Positions 8,149 to 14,595 of a DNA stretch of 16,993 nucleotides are shown here, piece by piece; within the stretch, counting starts at the first letter, position 1; the number at the start of each line of letters is the position of its first letter. The position numbers were made by a program, and so were the translations under genes. The DNA comes from JBHJGU01 sp050331475. Lineage in GTDB: Bacteria; Pseudomonadota; Alphaproteobacteria; Caulobacterales; Maricaulaceae. The notes beneath the pieces are model-generated. The model made no database searches and was not told where the DNA came from. It saw only the letters and a list, made by a program, of their open reading frames with translations. The stretch is from the NCBI GenBank assembly GCA_050331475.1, contig JBHJGU010000085.1, forward strand, positions 1 through 16,993, written 5' to 3'.

Positions 8149-9138
8149 ATGATCCGTTTTGATGTTGTCGGCTTGGGCAATGCGATCGTCGATATCCTCG
8201 CCCCCTGCGAGGACGCGTTTTTGGACGCGCAAGGCATTGCGAAAGGCGCGATGACGCTGATTGACGAGGTCCGCGCCCAAGCGCTTTACGACCATATGAA
8301 GCCCGCGCAGGAACGCTCGGGCGGATCGGCGGCCAACACCGTTGCGGGACTGGCCAGCTTTGGCGCCCAAACCGCTTATTTGGGCAAAGTGGCGGATGAT
8401 CAATTGGGCGACGTCTTCGCCCATGATCTGCGCGCGGCAAATGTGACCTTCCAAACTGCACGCCTAAGTGGCGGGCCGGAAACCGCGCGCTCTTACATTT
8501 TGGTCAGTCCCGACGCCCAACGATCGATGAACACGTTTTTAGGCGCCTCAACAGAATTCAGCGAAGCTGATGTGGACGCCGAGATCATTCAAGCCGGCCA
8601 GATTCTTTATCTCGAAGGCTATCTGTTTGACAAACCAGCCGCCAAAGCGGCCTATGTCCGGGCCTCCGAACTCGCCAAGGCCGCAAACCGCAAAGTGTCG
8701 CTCACCCTATCCGATCCGTTCTGCGTGGATCGACATCGCGACGCCTTCCGCCATTTGGTGGCTCACCATATCGACATTCTGTTCGCCAATGAGGCGGAGT
8801 TGCTCAGCCTTTACGAAACTGAGGATTTGGACAGCGCAGTGGCCGCCGTTCGCCGCGACACCGCGATCGTCGCCGTGACCCGATCCGAGAAAGGCTCGCT
8901 CGTCATCACGGATAGAGAAATCGTCGAGATACCCGCCGTCGCGGTGGCCAAAGTGGTGGACACTACGGGCGCGGGCGATCAATACGCCGCCGGCGCGCTG
9001 TTCGGCTTGGCCCAAGGTTTTGAGCCGGAGACGTGCGGTCGATTGGGCGCGCTCGCCGCCAGCGAGGTCATCAGCCATTACGGCGCCCGGCCGGAAGTGT
9101 CCCTCGCCGAACACGCCCGCGCGCACGGTCTGCTGTAA
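8149..9138 (+). CDS. PfkB-family kinase, adenosine-kinase-like
   Basis: The 329-residue cytosolic kinase has the ribokinase/PfkB fold. It starts with FDVVGLGNAIVDILAP, has the glycine-rich sugar-binding motif SGGSAANTVAGLASFG (about 55-70), and ends with the PfkB signature DTTGAGDQYAAGALFG, where D277 is the catalytic base. The overall pattern (AIVDILAP, ERSGGSAANT, TLSDPFCVDRHR) resembles the alphaproteobacterial group annotated as adenosine kinase, which transfers phosphate from ATP to adenosine or a related nucleoside or sugar. Substrate cannot be fixed from sequence alone. The chosen ATG has a GGAG seven bases upstream; an upstream in-frame GTG at 8137 is less likely. It follows the permease gene by 24 nt on the same strand and may be its co-transcribed end. 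Confidence 0.88.
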   Translation: MIRFDVVGLGNAIVDILAPCEDAFLDAQGIAKGAMTLIDEVRAQALYDHMKPAQERSGGSAANTVAGLASFGAQTAYLGKVADDQLGDVFAHDLRAANVTFQTARLSGGPETARSYILVSPDAQRSMNTFLGASTEFSEADVDAEIIQAGQILYLEGYLFDKPAAKAAYVRASELAKAANRKVSLTLSDPFCVDRHRDAFRHLVAHHIDILFANEAELLSLYETEDLDSAVAAVRRDTAIVAVTRSEKGSLVITDREIVEIPAVAVAKVVDTTGAGDQYAAGALFGLAQGFEPETCGRLGALAASEVISHYGARPEVSLAEHARAHGLL

Positions 9139-9182
9139 CCCGGCGGGATGGCTGCGCGGATCGGTCATGGCGGAACTGCTAC

Positions 9183-9210
9183 GCGGAGCCGCCCGTCGGT
9201 GGCGCTCCGC
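9183..9210. terminator. Possible bidirectional hairpin between convergent genes
   Basis: A perfect 7-bp stem GCGGAGC (9183-9189) / GCTCCGC (9204-9210), with additional GC pairing inside, lies in the 93-nt gap between the kinase stop and the hisA stop. The genes converge here, so a shared hairpin terminator is plausible. There is no U-tract on either strand, so intrinsic termination is not proven. Confidence 0.35.
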
Positions 9211-9231
9211 AGACGCGTGAAGCGCGATCGC

Positions 9232-9960
9232 CTAATCCGAGCCCGCGAGGGTCAAAGCGGCTCGCGGATCGACACCGCCGTCATAAAGCGCCCGGCCCAA
9301 CACCGCGCCGCTGATTGGGACCCCGGAGCGGGCTTTTATAGCGTGAAGATCCTCAAGACCCGCAAGCCCGCCGGAAGCGATGACCGGTATGCGGACGGCA
9401 TCAGCGAGCGCGCCGGTCAGCTCAAGGTTTATCCCCGCCTTGACGCCGTCTCGGTCCACGTCAGTGACGATGAGCGCAGCGACGCCCGCATCTTCAAACC
9501 GCTTCGCCAGCTCTAGCGCGCTCACCGCCGATTGCTCCGCCCACCCCTCGACCGCAACCCGCCCGCCCTTGACATCGATCCCCACAGCGACACGGCCGGG
9601 AAAGCGCCGGGACGCAACGCGCACCAAATCGGGATCGCGCACGGCGGCTGTGCCCAAAATCACCCGCTGAACGCCCGCGGACAACCAGGCCTCAACCCCA
9701 TCAAGTGTGCGGATGCCACCGCCCAATTGCACCGAAACGTCAACGGCCTCGAGTATGGCGCGGACGACCGCGCCATTGCGGCTCTCGCCCGCGAACGCGC
9801 CGTCCAAATCGACGATATGGAGCCAAGAAAACCCAAGCGTTGCGAATTGCCGAGCCTGCTCGACCGGGGCGGCGTTAAAAACAGTGGCTTGCGCCATGTC
9901 CCCGCGAACAAGGCGCACCGCTTCACCGTTCTTCAAATCAATCGCTGGATAAAGGATCAT
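9232..9960 (-). CDS. hisA: Phosphoribosylformimino-5-aminoimidazole carboxamide ribotide isomerase HisA
   Basis: HisA performs the Amadori isomerisation that converts ProFAR to PRFAR, the fourth step of histidine synthesis. The 242-residue TIM barrel has both half-barrel signatures: LYPAIDLKNGEAVRLVRGD with D8, and VGIDVKGGRVAVEGW with D129. Phosphate-binding loops are at QLGGGIR (79-84) and VIASGGL (193-199). An upstream GTG at 9969 would add three residues. I prefer the ATG at 9960 because it overlaps the hisH stop (ATGA) and places the conserved ILYPAIDL at the very N-terminus. It is the last gene of a hisB-hisH-hisA unit. hisF and hisE/hisI, often next in alphaproteobacteria, are not adjacent here; a convergent kinase gene follows instead. 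Confidence 0.96.
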   Translation of the reverse strand: MILYPAIDLKNGEAVRLVRGDMAQATVFNAAPVEQARQFATLGFSWLHIVDLDGAFAGESRNGAVVRAILEAVDVSVQLGGGIRTLDGVEAWLSAGVQRVILGTAAVRDPDLVRVASRRFPGRVAVGIDVKGGRVAVEGWAEQSAVSALELAKRFEDAGVAALIVTDVDRDGVKAGINLELTGALADAVRIPVIASGGLAGLEDLHAIKARSGVPISGAVLGRALYDGGVDPRAALTLAGSD

Positions 9961-10601
9961 GGGGACCACGCCAGAAAGTTCGCGAGAATCGCCAAGCCGA
10001 CCTTTTGGCTTTTCTCCGGGTGAAATTGAAGTCCGATCAGGTTATCGCGCCCCACCGTGGCGGCGAACGCCGCGCCATATCGGGCTTGGGCCAGAACATC
10101 AGAACCGTGGGTCGCCTCAAACCGATAGGAATGAACGAAATAGACGTGATCGCCCGCGGTCACGCCGCTCAGCACCGGGTGCGAACGCAAATCCTCCAAC
10201 GCATTCCACCCCATATGCGGTATTTTCAAGCCGTCCCCAGGCGGCATGCGATCGACGACGCCGGGCACCCAGCCCAAGCCCGCGGTCTGGCCAAACTCGC
10301 GACCCTCATCGGCGAGCAATTGCATGCCCACGCATATGCCCATAAAGGGCGCCGCCCGGTCGCGCGCAGTCTCTGTTAAGGCCTCAATCAGCCCAGACCG
10401 CGCGGCGAGCCCGGCCTTGCAATCGCCAAACGCGCCAACGCCGGGCAAAACGACGCGATCGGCGGACGCGACCCGGTCCGGTTCGGCGGTGACGAGGATG
10501 CGCGGCGGTTTGGCCAGCGCGCTCGCCGCAAATTCCAACGCACTGTGTGCGGAATGCAGATTGCCTGAGCCATAATCGACCAGGACGACGGTTTCGCTCA
10601 T
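9957..10601 (-). CDS. hisH: Imidazole glycerol phosphate synthase subunit HisH
   Basis: HisH is the class I glutamine amidotransferase subunit that feeds ammonia to HisF, making imidazole glycerol phosphate and AICAR from PRFAR. The 214-residue protein shows VDYGSGNLHS at 8-17, the oxyanion-strand region LPGVGAFGD (52-60), and the nucleophile C90 in FMGICVGMQLLAD. The rest of the triad, H194 and E196, lies in GLQFHPEKSQ. An AGGA sits about eight bases before the ATG on this strand. It starts nine nt after hisB and overlaps hisA, so it is mid-operon. Its partner hisF is not in this window, so the complex must be completed by a gene elsewhere. Confidence 0.96.
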   Translation of the reverse strand: MSETVVLVDYGSGNLHSAHSALEFAASALAKPPRILVTAEPDRVASADRVVLPGVGAFGDCKAGLAARSGLIEALTETARDRAAPFMGICVGMQLLADEGREFGQTAGLGWVPGVVDRMPPGDGLKIPHMGWNALEDLRSHPVLSGVTAGDHVYFVHSYRFEATHGSDVLAQARYGAAFAATVGRDNLIGLQFHPEKSQKVGLAILANFLAWSP

Positions 10602-10610
10602 GCCGGGGTC

Positions 10611-11201
10611 CTAGAGCACGCCTTTGGTCGACGCCGCCGCGCCGCCCAGACGCGCATCCCGCTCCACCGCAGCGCGCAAAGCCCGCGCCAACGCTTTAAA
10701 GCTCGCCTCAGCGATATGATGGCTGTTCTCGCCATAAAGGCGGCTGACATGCACGCACGCGCCCGCCTGCATGGCGAAAGCTTGGAACCATTCCTTGAAC
10801 AGTTCGGTGTCCATCTCACCGACTTTGGGGCGTTCGAAGCGCACGTCCCAAACGAGATAGGGCCGGTTCGCAAGGTCCACCACCGCACGGCATAACGCTT
10901 CATCCATCGGCACATAAGCCGAGCCGAAGCGACGCAACCCGGCGAACCCGCCCAAGGCTTTTTGGAAGGCCTGACCTAAGACAATCCCCACATCTTCGAC
11001 GGTGTGGTGCATATCAATATGCAAATCGCCTTGTGCGGAAATCGTTAAGTCAAACGCGCCATGCTTGGCGAAGCTCTCCAACATATGGTCAAAAAAACCA
11101 ATGCCAGTTGACACATCGGCACGGCCGACGCCGTCTAAATCAATGGTGACGGAAATCTGCGTTTCTTTTGTCGCTCGCTCGACTGTCGCATGTCGCGTCA
11201 T
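10611..11201 (-). CDS. hisB: Imidazoleglycerol-phosphate dehydratase HisB
   Basis: HisB dehydrates imidazole glycerol phosphate to imidazole acetol phosphate. This is the monofunctional, about 196-residue form, without the N-terminal phosphatase of the enterobacterial bifunctional enzyme. Metal-site signatures are present: FFDHMLESFAKHG, DMHHTVEDVGI and ENSHHIAEASFKALARAL. The last motif supplies the second histidine-rich metal cluster. I start at 11201 (ATG) rather than the GTG at 11210, because a GGAG sits eight bases before this ATG on the minus strand. It is the first gene of the hisB-hisH-hisA operon. Its promoter should lie in the 118-nt gap it shares with the divergent EAL gene. I see no attenuator or leader peptide with histidine codons there. 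Confidence 0.95.
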   Translation of the reverse strand: MTRHATVERATKETQISVTIDLDGVGRADVSTGIGFFDHMLESFAKHGAFDLTISAQGDLHIDMHHTVEDVGIVLGQAFQKALGGFAGLRRFGSAYVPMDEALCRAVVDLANRPYLVWDVRFERPKVGEMDTELFKEWFQAFAMQAGACVHVSRLYGENSHHIAEASFKALARALRAAVERDARLGGAAASTKGVL

Positions 11202-11319
11202 ATTTTGCACTCCGTCTTCTAAAAGGTTTAAACGCGTAATGCGATTTAGGTGGTTTCACAATCTTGTTTACTGAATTTCAAGGCGGATCGGCGTTTTATC
11301 CGGGAGCTGAGGGACTGTC

Positions 11320-12189
11320 ATGACACTTTCGGACGCAGATCATCAAAACTTGTCCGCAGATTTGCGCAGCCTTGGCGAAGCGATCGCTGAAGCCTTGCGC
11401 AATGATCGCATCGAGCTGGCCTTCCAACCCCAATATGACACGCGCGGCTCCGGCGTTCGCGGCTTTGAGGCCCTTGCGCGGTGGCGGCGGATCGACGGCG
11501 CCTTAGTCTCTGCGGGCCATTTCATCGACGCCATCGAGGCGATGGGTCTGATTGGCGATCTGGGTGATTACGTCTTGCGGAAAGCCTGCGAAGCGGGGGC
11601 GCGGCTGGTTGAGACGAACCGGCCAACCCTGATCGCGGTCAACATTTCCGCAACCCAGCTCGAACGCCCGGATTTCGCCGATCACGTGAAGGCGGAAATC
11701 GCGCGCGCGTCATTGGACCCCGAACTAATCGAGATCGAGCTGACCGAACATGTGGCCGTACAAGACGTCCACCGGGCGGCGGAACAAATGCGCCCGCTAC
11801 GCGAGCTTGGCGTGCGGTTTGCGCTCGATGATTTCGGCGCCGGCTACGCCACCCTGTCCGCTCTGGCCGCTTTGCCCTTTGACGCCGTTAAGCTCGACCG
11901 CAGCCTCATCGCGGAGATCGACACCGCTCCCCAATCCCGCCGGTTAGTCGAGGCGGTGATGGCGGTGGCGCGGACTTGGCGGATGGAGGTGGTCGCTGAA
12001 GGCGTCGAACGGGGCGAGCAATTGGCGGTGCTCCAACTCATCGGCTGCCGGGCGGTTCAAGGCTACCATTTGGGCAAACCGGCGGGCGAGGCGGAGATGA
12101 TGGCGATGATCGACGACGCCTGGGCGATCGAAGAGATCCCGCCCGCGTCGCTCGACACCCTTGCGCGGCACGGCTTCGTCATCAAGTAA
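11320..12189 (+). CDS. Stand-alone EAL-domain protein, probable c-di-GMP phosphodiesterase
   Basis: The 289-residue protein is almost entirely one EAL domain; no GGDEF, PAS or membrane segment is visible. The catalytic and metal residues look intact: FEALARW with E50, N108 in AVNIS, E140/E143 in ELTE, and D170-D171 in DDFGAGYATLS. K191 in VKLDRS, E227 and E230 in AEGVE, and Q247 in QGYHLGKP complete the set. It should hydrolyse c-di-GMP to pGpG and is therefore likely active rather than a degenerate sensor. A GAGGGA precedes the ATG. It is divergent from hisB and ends only six nt before hslV, so it may be co-transcribed with hslV, an unusual pairing with no evident functional link. The target process (motility, adhesion or development) cannot be told from this window. 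Confidence 0.92.
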   Translation: MTLSDADHQNLSADLRSLGEAIAEALRNDRIELAFQPQYDTRGSGVRGFEALARWRRIDGALVSAGHFIDAIEAMGLIGDLGDYVLRKACEAGARLVETNRPTLIAVNISATQLERPDFADHVKAEIARASLDPELIEIELTEHVAVQDVHRAAEQMRPLRELGVRFALDDFGAGYATLSALAALPFDAVKLDRSLIAEIDTAPQSRRLVEAVMAVARTWRMEVVAEGVERGEQLAVLQLIGCRAVQGYHLGKPAGEAEMMAMIDDAWAIEEIPPASLDTLARHGFVIK

Positions 12190-12195
12190 TCGGCT

Positions 12196-12759
12196 ATGAG
12201 CAGTTCCAACGCCGCCGGGCCGGTTTGGCACGGCACCACCATTTTGTCCGTCCGGCGCGGCGGCCACGTGGTCATCGCCGGGGACGGGCAAGTCACCGTC
12301 GGCCCCACGGTCATGAAACACGGCGCCCGCAAGGTCCGCCCCTTGGCCGACGGCCAGGTGATTTCCGGCTTCGCCGGGGCCACGGCTGACGCCTTCGCCC
12401 TGTTTGAGCGGCTCGAACGCAAGCTCGAGCAATACCCCACCCAGCTCACCCGCGCCTGCGTGGAACTGGCCAAAGACTGGCGCACCGACAAATACCTGCG
12501 CCAGCTCGAAGCCATGCTGATCGTGGCGGACCGGGAGGCCACCTTCGTTTTGACCGGCAATGGCGATGTGCTGGAGCCTGACGACGGACTGGCCGCTATC
12601 GGTTCGGGTGGCAACTACGCGCTCGCCGCCGCCCGCGCGCTCATCGGCTATGAGCAGGACCCGGAGACGATCGCCCGCAAAGCCATGGCGATCGCGGCGG
12701 ACGTCTGCATTTACACCAATGATCACTTGGTGGTCGAGAATCTCGCGACCGAGGGCTAA
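12196..12759 (+). CDS. hslV: ATP-dependent protease peptidase subunit HslV (ClpQ)
   Basis: HslV is the proteasome-like N-terminal-threonine peptidase that, with the HslU ATPase, degrades misfolded and regulatory proteins in the cytosol. The 187-residue precursor has a 13-residue propeptide ending in W11-H12-G13 before the nucleophile T14 (HGTTILSVR). AGDGQVT (28-34) and VRPLADGQVISGFAGATADAF follow, with the GSGG/NYALAAARAL segment near the C-terminus. The C-terminal YTNDHLVVENL is the normal family ending. No clear ribosome-binding site is visible, so translation may depend on the EAL gene six nt upstream. Unlike the usual hslVU arrangement, hslU lies 2.5 kb further on, beyond an inserted cassette and a minus-strand gene. 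A stretch of this gene's 3' end (12710-12730) is repeated at 12907-12927. Confidence 0.96.
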   Translation: MSSSNAAGPVWHGTTILSVRRGGHVVIAGDGQVTVGPTVMKHGARKVRPLADGQVISGFAGATADAFALFERLERKLEQYPTQLTRACVELAKDWRTDKYLRQLEAMLIVADREATFVLTGNGDVLEPDDGLAAIGSGGNYALAAARALIGYEQDPETIARKAMAIAADVCIYTNDHLVVENLATEG

Positions 12760-12902
12760 TCCCGCGCGAAAATCTGGCCCTCGTCGCGGAAGGCTTTGAA
12801 CTCCAACGCATTGCCCGAGGGGTCCTTAACGAAGAACGTCCCCTGTTCGCCCGGTTCGCCTTCAAAGCGCACATAAGGGTCAATGAGAAACCCGGTGCCG
12901 GC
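12756..12902 (-). pseudogene. 3' remnant of the VOC-family gene
   Basis: This is a second copy of the last ~47 codons of the VOC gene at 14771-15196, in the same orientation. Over 12765-12893 versus 14777-14905 I count 6 mismatches in 129 aligned bases with no gap. All six fall at third codon positions and are synonymous. Similarity continues at the protein level to about 12902 (AGTGF versus AGAGF) and then stops. The stop codon overlaps the hslV stop on the other strand, so this looks like the original position of the VOC 3' end. A longer open frame runs from it to 13049, but that part is unrelated cassette DNA. It is not expected to encode a working protein. Confidence 0.85.
12765..12893. 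repeat. Left copy of a ~130-bp direct repeat flanking the cassette
   Basis: This direct repeat pairs with 14777-14905 (offset 2012, about 95% identical, gap-free). Homologous recombination between the copies would delete the cassette and leave one intact VOC gene. Confidence 0.9.
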
Positions 12903-12905
12903 GGA

Positions 12906-12927
12906 TTTTACACCAATGATCGTTTGG
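12906..12927 (+). repeat. Short duplicate of the hslV 3' end
   Basis: Fifteen bases (TTTACACCAATGATC at 12907-12921) are identical to hslV 12710-12724. The next six (GTTTGG versus ACTTGG) differ by two transitions. Read in the hslV frame this gives YTNDRL where hslV has YTNDHL, followed soon by a stop. It abuts the VOC remnant, marking a recombination joint. Confidence 0.7.
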
Positions 12928-12981
12928 CAGTGGGTGTACTTTTCGCCTCCTAAATACTTGCCAAACATCGATGAATTTTTC

Positions 12982-13010
12982 TTGCCAGACGAATCAATTT
13001 GATTCACAAT
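12982..13010 (+). promoter_or_regulatory. Candidate sigma70-type promoter of the cassette operon
   Basis: TTGCCA (12982-12987, 5/6 match to the -35 consensus) and CACAAT (13005-13010, 4/6 match to the -10) are 17 bases apart. A transcript would start near 13017, leaving a leader of about 24 nt with AAAGG at 13029-13033 before the ATG at 13041. Confidence 0.55.
12991..13005. promoter_or_regulatory. Perfect 15-bp palindromic candidate operator
   Basis: GAATCAA-T-TTGATTC is a perfect 7+1+7 inverted repeat lying between the -35 and -10 boxes and touching the -10. A third half-site, TTGATTC, occurs at 13019-13025, 20 bp (about two helical turns) after the second. Protein bound here would block RNA polymerase, so autorepression by the first gene product is a reasonable hypothesis. 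Confidence 0.55.
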
Positions 13011-13040
13011 AGAGATGATTGATTCGCTAAAGGCGACCCA

Positions 13041-13367
13041 ATGAGACAATTTCGCATAAACTTTGATTCAGGCCTGTTCGACCGACTAAATTGCCTATCA
13101 AGGCGCTATTTTCTATCGCAAGAAAACGTTTTGCGAAGTGTTTTTCGGGCTGAATTATCGTTAATCGATCCCTCAAAGACTGGTGCCCTGAGGGATTGCT
13201 CTCTCAAGAATTACAAAAACTTATTTATTACCCTGCACCTTAACGAAACGGAATGTTCTTTACTTAGAAATATCAATATTGACCACGATCAAATTAAGCA
13301 GCGTACGGTTGCACGGATGTTGAGCGCTGAGTCTAGGTGTCAATTCCCATTTGGAGACTTATCATGA
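13041..13367 (+). CDS. Small protein with two ribbon-helix-helix-like halves (putative DNA-binding regulator)
   Basis: I do not recognise the family with certainty. The 108-residue protein appears to contain the same pattern twice. A short strand (RQFRINFD, 2-9; NLFITLHLN, 60-68) is followed by a helix (11-24; 69-80), a short turn, then a second helix (28-42; 83-97). Strand-helix-helix is the layout of ribbon-helix-helix repressors, and a tandem copy could act as a single-chain dimer. The protein is rich in Arg and Lys. The ATG is preceded by AAAGG at seven bases and by a promoter containing a perfect palindrome, consistent with an autoregulator. Its stop overlaps the next gene (ATGA). It could also be a non-DNA-binding protein of unknown role; the fold call is inference from sequence pattern only. 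Confidence 0.6.
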   Translation: MRQFRINFDSGLFDRLNCLSRRYFLSQENVLRSVFRAELSLIDPSKTGALRDCSLKNYKNLFITLHLNETECSLLRNINIDHDQIKQRTVARMLSAESRCQFPFGDLS

Positions 13368-13666
13368 ACGAGTTGAAAACCTTACAGAAGCTCTTGCTGG
13401 AGAACGATGTTTCTGGAGTAAGAGACTGGGTGAACCGCGTCAACGACTTAGAGATAACCGATGAAATGGGCTGGACGCCCGTTTTTTACGGCGTGGCATC
13501 TGGGCGCCACGAAGCCACTCAAGTGCTCCTCGAAGCGGGCGCCAACCCGCTGCATCTTGACGTCGTAGAATGGGATGCCTTAATGCATGCCGAGTTGAAC
13601 GGAGACACTAAAATGGTGTCTTTGATCAGGGGTGAAGCGGTCACCCAGCACGAGGCGGGAGGGTAA
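13364..13666 (+). CDS. Ankyrin-repeat protein
   Basis: The 100-residue protein contains about two to two and a half ankyrin repeats. The clearest is MGWTPVFYGVASGRHEATQ followed by VLLEAGANPLHLD (about 35-66), close to the consensus G-x-TP-x-x-x-A-x-x-G and LL-x-x-GA-x-x. A second follows (WDALMHAELNGDTKMVSLI, 70-88) with a helical cap before them. Ankyrin repeats mediate protein-protein contacts, so it may bind or restrain another cassette product. I start at the ATG at 13364, which overlaps the preceding stop and has GGAG seven bases upstream, rather than the in-frame ATG at 13337. The protein has no signal peptide and is probably cytosolic. Its base composition is nearer 50% or more G+C, unlike its AT-rich neighbours, hinting at a separate origin. 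Confidence 0.85.
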   Translation: MNELKTLQKLLLENDVSGVRDWVNRVNDLEITDEMGWTPVFYGVASGRHEATQVLLEAGANPLHLDVVEWDALMHAELNGDTKMVSLIRGEAVTQHEAGG

Positions 13667-13668
13667 AG

Positions 13669-14184
13669 TTGCCCCAAAAATTTTCATTTAAGCAATCAAA
13701 AGAAATTCAAGATTACCAAACGGTTTTTATGGTTTTTCCTCGTATTTCAAGAAATTCGGGTAAAACCGATCGTGTGGGTTTTTTTGAAAACTTGGGTGTA
13801 AGTGGGTTAGATGCCCAAATAAAAAAAGATGAAGTTATTTGTTTTTCTCCGAATGACGCAGAGATTATCACAAAGTTTATTCGATTTTATAAATTGCAGG
13901 AGGAGGGCGGTTTCAAAGATCCCATGCCGACGGACGTCGATGGTTGGACGAAAATCAGCCAATTGGAGTGTCATCGCTTTGTTCCATTCAAAGTGATGCA
14001 AAAACCCGAAGGCGAAATGTCCAAGAAAGACAAAAGGCAAGCCAACACCGGTCGGAAAAAAACCTATGGTCGTGTCGTTCGGTTTCCAAACGCCTCTGCC
14101 TCCGCGACATGTATCGGCGTCTGTCCCGAGGGCTTTGACTGTAAGAAAGCAAGCGACGGCTCTTGTGCCTGTCTCCCGGTATAA
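13669..14184 (+). CDS. Hypothetical protein with cysteine-rich C-terminal tail
   Basis: I do not recognise a family. The 171-residue product starts at a TTG two bases after the ankyrin gene, with a strong GGGAGGG (13657-13663) correctly spaced, so the start is credible despite the rare codon. The N-terminal part (1-115) looks like a mixed alpha/beta domain (TVFMVFPRIS, KKDEVICFSPNDAEIITKFI). A lysine-rich linker (about 112-132) follows, and then a tail with five cysteines, C148-x3-C152-x5-C158-x7-C166-x-C168. The spacing could support metal binding or disulphides, but it is not a standard zinc-ribbon pattern. There is no signal peptide. The first half of the gene is strongly AT-rich. A long antisense frame exists here but lacks this translation context. 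Role unknown; probably co-expressed with its neighbours. Confidence 0.75.
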   Translation: MPQKFSFKQSKEIQDYQTVFMVFPRISRNSGKTDRVGFFENLGVSGLDAQIKKDEVICFSPNDAEIITKFIRFYKLQEEGGFKDPMPTDVDGWTKISQLECHRFVPFKVMQKPEGEMSKKDKRQANTGRKKTYGRVVRFPNASASATCIGVCPEGFDCKKASDGSCACLPV

Positions 14185-14196
14185 AATTGAAGGCAA

Positions 14197-14595
14197 ATGT
14201 CGATCTTTGACGACAACTATATTGTAATCACCAACGACGAATGGCAGCAATACGATGACGATCATCGCGTGAAAATTATAGATTATTTATTAAAAAAATT
14301 CAACATTTTAATTGGAAACACAAACGGACGGGCCGAATTTGCGGCATTTTCTAAAAGAAATTATTCTTGTTGGCGCAATACTTACAAATTAATTTTGATA
14401 TTTTTGACATCTTTAATTGCAGTTTTGAACCTTTTTACAAGCTCATTTTCTTGCTTAGATTTAAATATTGTTTCGGCAACATTCGCAATATTAATAACAC
14501 TAATTGCAAACATCGATAGTTTTTTCGATTTTTCTGGAAAGAGAAAGATGTGGGAGGATCGGGAAAATCGTTTGCGTTTAGCTGCTCAAAAATAA
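14197..14595 (+). CDS. Two-helix membrane protein, SLATT-like, probably truncated by an in-frame stop
   Basis: The 132-residue product has a polar N-terminal half, then two closely spaced hydrophobic helices (about 63-82 and 91-111). A charged helix (GKRKMWEDRENRLRLAAQK, 114-132) ends it. A pair of transmembrane helices followed by a long cytosolic helix is the layout of SLATT-type proteins, which are predicted membrane effectors in nucleotide-signalling conflict systems; this match is by architecture and feel, not by search. GAAGG precedes the ATG, 12 nt after the previous stop. A single TAA (14593-14595) ends the frame in the middle of the helix. The same frame then stays open to 14766, giving 188 residues if the stop were read or absent, closer to a usual family size. 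It is either a recent nonsense mutation, a recoded stop, or a genuine short form. Confidence 0.72.
   Translation: MSIFDDNYIVITNDEWQQYDDDHRVKIIDYLLKKFNILIGNTNGRAEFAAFSKRNYSCWRNTYKLILIFLTSLIAVLNLFTSSFSCLDLNIVSATFAILITLIANIDSFFDFSGKRKMWEDRENRLRLAAQK

Noticed and set aside
11202..11319. Histidine attenuator or leader peptide before hisB
   Set aside because: No run of histidine codons and no terminator/antiterminator pair is visible in this gap; candidate promoter boxes were too weak to report.
12756..13049. Minus-strand 97-codon open frame combining the VOC tail with cassette sequence
   Set aside because: Only the part up to about 12902 is VOC-derived; the rest is cassette promoter DNA read backwards and would overlap the first cassette gene. 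Treated as a remnant, not a gene.
13807..14265. Minus-strand 152-codon frame opposite the cysteine-tailed gene
   Set aside because: It lacks a ribosome-binding site or family match, and the plus-strand gene has a strong ribosome-binding site and operon spacing.
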